5,766 nt of DNA from Flavobacteriaceae bacterium. Its GTDB lineage: Bacteria; Bacteroidota; Bacteroidia; Flavobacteriales; Flavobacteriaceae. The position numbers and the translations under genes are program-made. Under the pieces are notes generated by a model. That model searched no databases. It worked only from the letters and a program-made list of their open reading frames with translations, and was not told where the DNA came from. Below, piece by piece: positions 5,205 through 5,766 of the stretch (positions are counted from its first letter, which is position 1; every line of letters begins with the position of its first letter). The stretch is taken from positions 1 through 5,766 of the forward strand of contig JAIEMH010000366.1 of assembly GCA_019752245.1 (NCBI GenBank), written 5' to 3'.

Positions 5205-5766
5205 CTATTTTTTAATAATAATCTTGTAAACTTTTGAATGGTTAACTTCTTTTATGAAATACATACTATCATTTAAGTTTAGCAAATCAATTGTATTGAT
5301 TATAAATGGTGTAACTTTAAATGTTTTAACCACTTGCCCAATCTGATTTATAACTTGGAAATCTCCATCAGAATTAGTTTTTATATTAATAATTCCTTGA
5401 CTTGGATTAGGGTAAATCAATAAAAAAGCATCGCTTTCAAAAGTAACGTTTCCAAGTGTCGTAACTGTGGTGCAAACGGATGTTACACTGCAAGTTCCTA
5501 TTGTAATTTCAACTTTATAATCACCCGATTGCGTTGGGGTAAATGTATTACTGTTAGATCCTACAGGTGAATTATCAGCACAGTTGTACCATTGGTAGTT
5601 GGCTCCAGACTGGTTTGAAGTTAGTGTAGTTCCCACTAAAGTAACGCTTTGGTCAATAGCCGATGGTTGCGTAATAGTAAATGTTCTTGTAGCTTGACAA
5701 GTGTTAGCATCGGTTACCGTTACGGTATAAGTACCAGCAGCTAAACCTGATGCAGTAGCAGCTGTT
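5205..5766 (-). CDS. Secreted cell-surface protein with SprB repeat and T9SS type A sorting domain, 5' end cut by window
   Basis: The visible 186 residues are the C-terminal end of a larger exported protein; the frame stays open to the window edge. Residues 1-36 are a SprB-type repeat (GLAAGTYTVTVTDANTC, then TFTITQPSAI). Residues about 40-105 are a Thr/Ser-rich Ig-like region with NYQWYNC and SGDYKVEI. The last 75 or so are a Por-secretion/type A T9SS tail: LLIYPNPSQG (about 115-124), INQIGQVVK, and a basic VYKIIIKK end before TAG 5207-5205. In this phylum such tails direct export through the type IX system and attachment at the surface. SprB repeats occur in adhesins, including the gliding adhesin SprB, but also in many other surface proteins, so a gliding role is not implied. 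The GTG at 5636-5634 lies inside the Ig-like region and is not a credible start. Confidence 0.93.
   Translation of the reverse strand, partial: TAATASGLAAGTYTVTVTDANTCQATRTFTITQPSAIDQSVTLVGTTLTSNQSGANYQWYNCADNSPVGSNSNTFTPTQSGDYKVEITIGTCSVTSVCTTVTTLGNVTFESDAFLLIYPNPSQGIINIKTNSDGDFQVINQIGQVVKTFKVTPFIINTIDLLNLNDSMYFIKEVNHSKVYKIIIKK

Overview
The window is AT-rich DNA from a Bacteroidota bacterium, most likely Flavobacterium or a close relative. Three things point there: a type IX secretion C-terminal tail joined to a SprB-type repeat, a Bacteroidota-type 'HU-related' DNA-binding protein, and promoter-like sites of the TAnnTTTG type instead of sigma70 boxes. All four recognisable genes lie on the minus strand, so the text runs from high to low coordinates.

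At the right edge (5205-5766) is the 3' end of a secreted, surface-associated protein: a SprB repeat, an Ig-like region and a T9SS sorting domain, closed by a 13-bp terminator hairpin. About 600 bp of sparse sequence follows. It holds only a tentative broken small ORF and the leader and possible promoter of the next gene. Then comes an intact 127-residue HU-related DNA-binding protein (4170-4553), less AT-rich than its neighbours, with a strong 11-bp intrinsic terminator.

Between that terminator and the next operon (about 3735-4183) is the least explained part of the window. The 3' tail of the HU-like gene and half of its terminator are present a second time, 386 bp away, as a diverged direct repeat. 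The roughly 320 bp between the copies contains three phased 14-bp repeats of TTCATCAGGACGAA type, a perfect 18-bp palindrome and an open frame without a start codon that looks like a gene remnant. It may be a decayed second gene copy, a small mobile cassette or a regulatory/partition-like site; the sequence alone does not decide.

The left half (1-3392) is a two-gene operon: a MutT/CTP-pyrophosphohydrolase-like NUDIX enzyme, then, overlapping by ATGA, a very large PLD-nuclease-like + SF2 helicase + DUF3427 protein. The helicase frame is open without a break for 1003 codons and leaves the window just before its expected C-terminus. A coupled nucleotide hydrolase and nuclease/helicase suggest DNA or nucleotide-pool surveillance, possibly phage defence, but that role is inferred.
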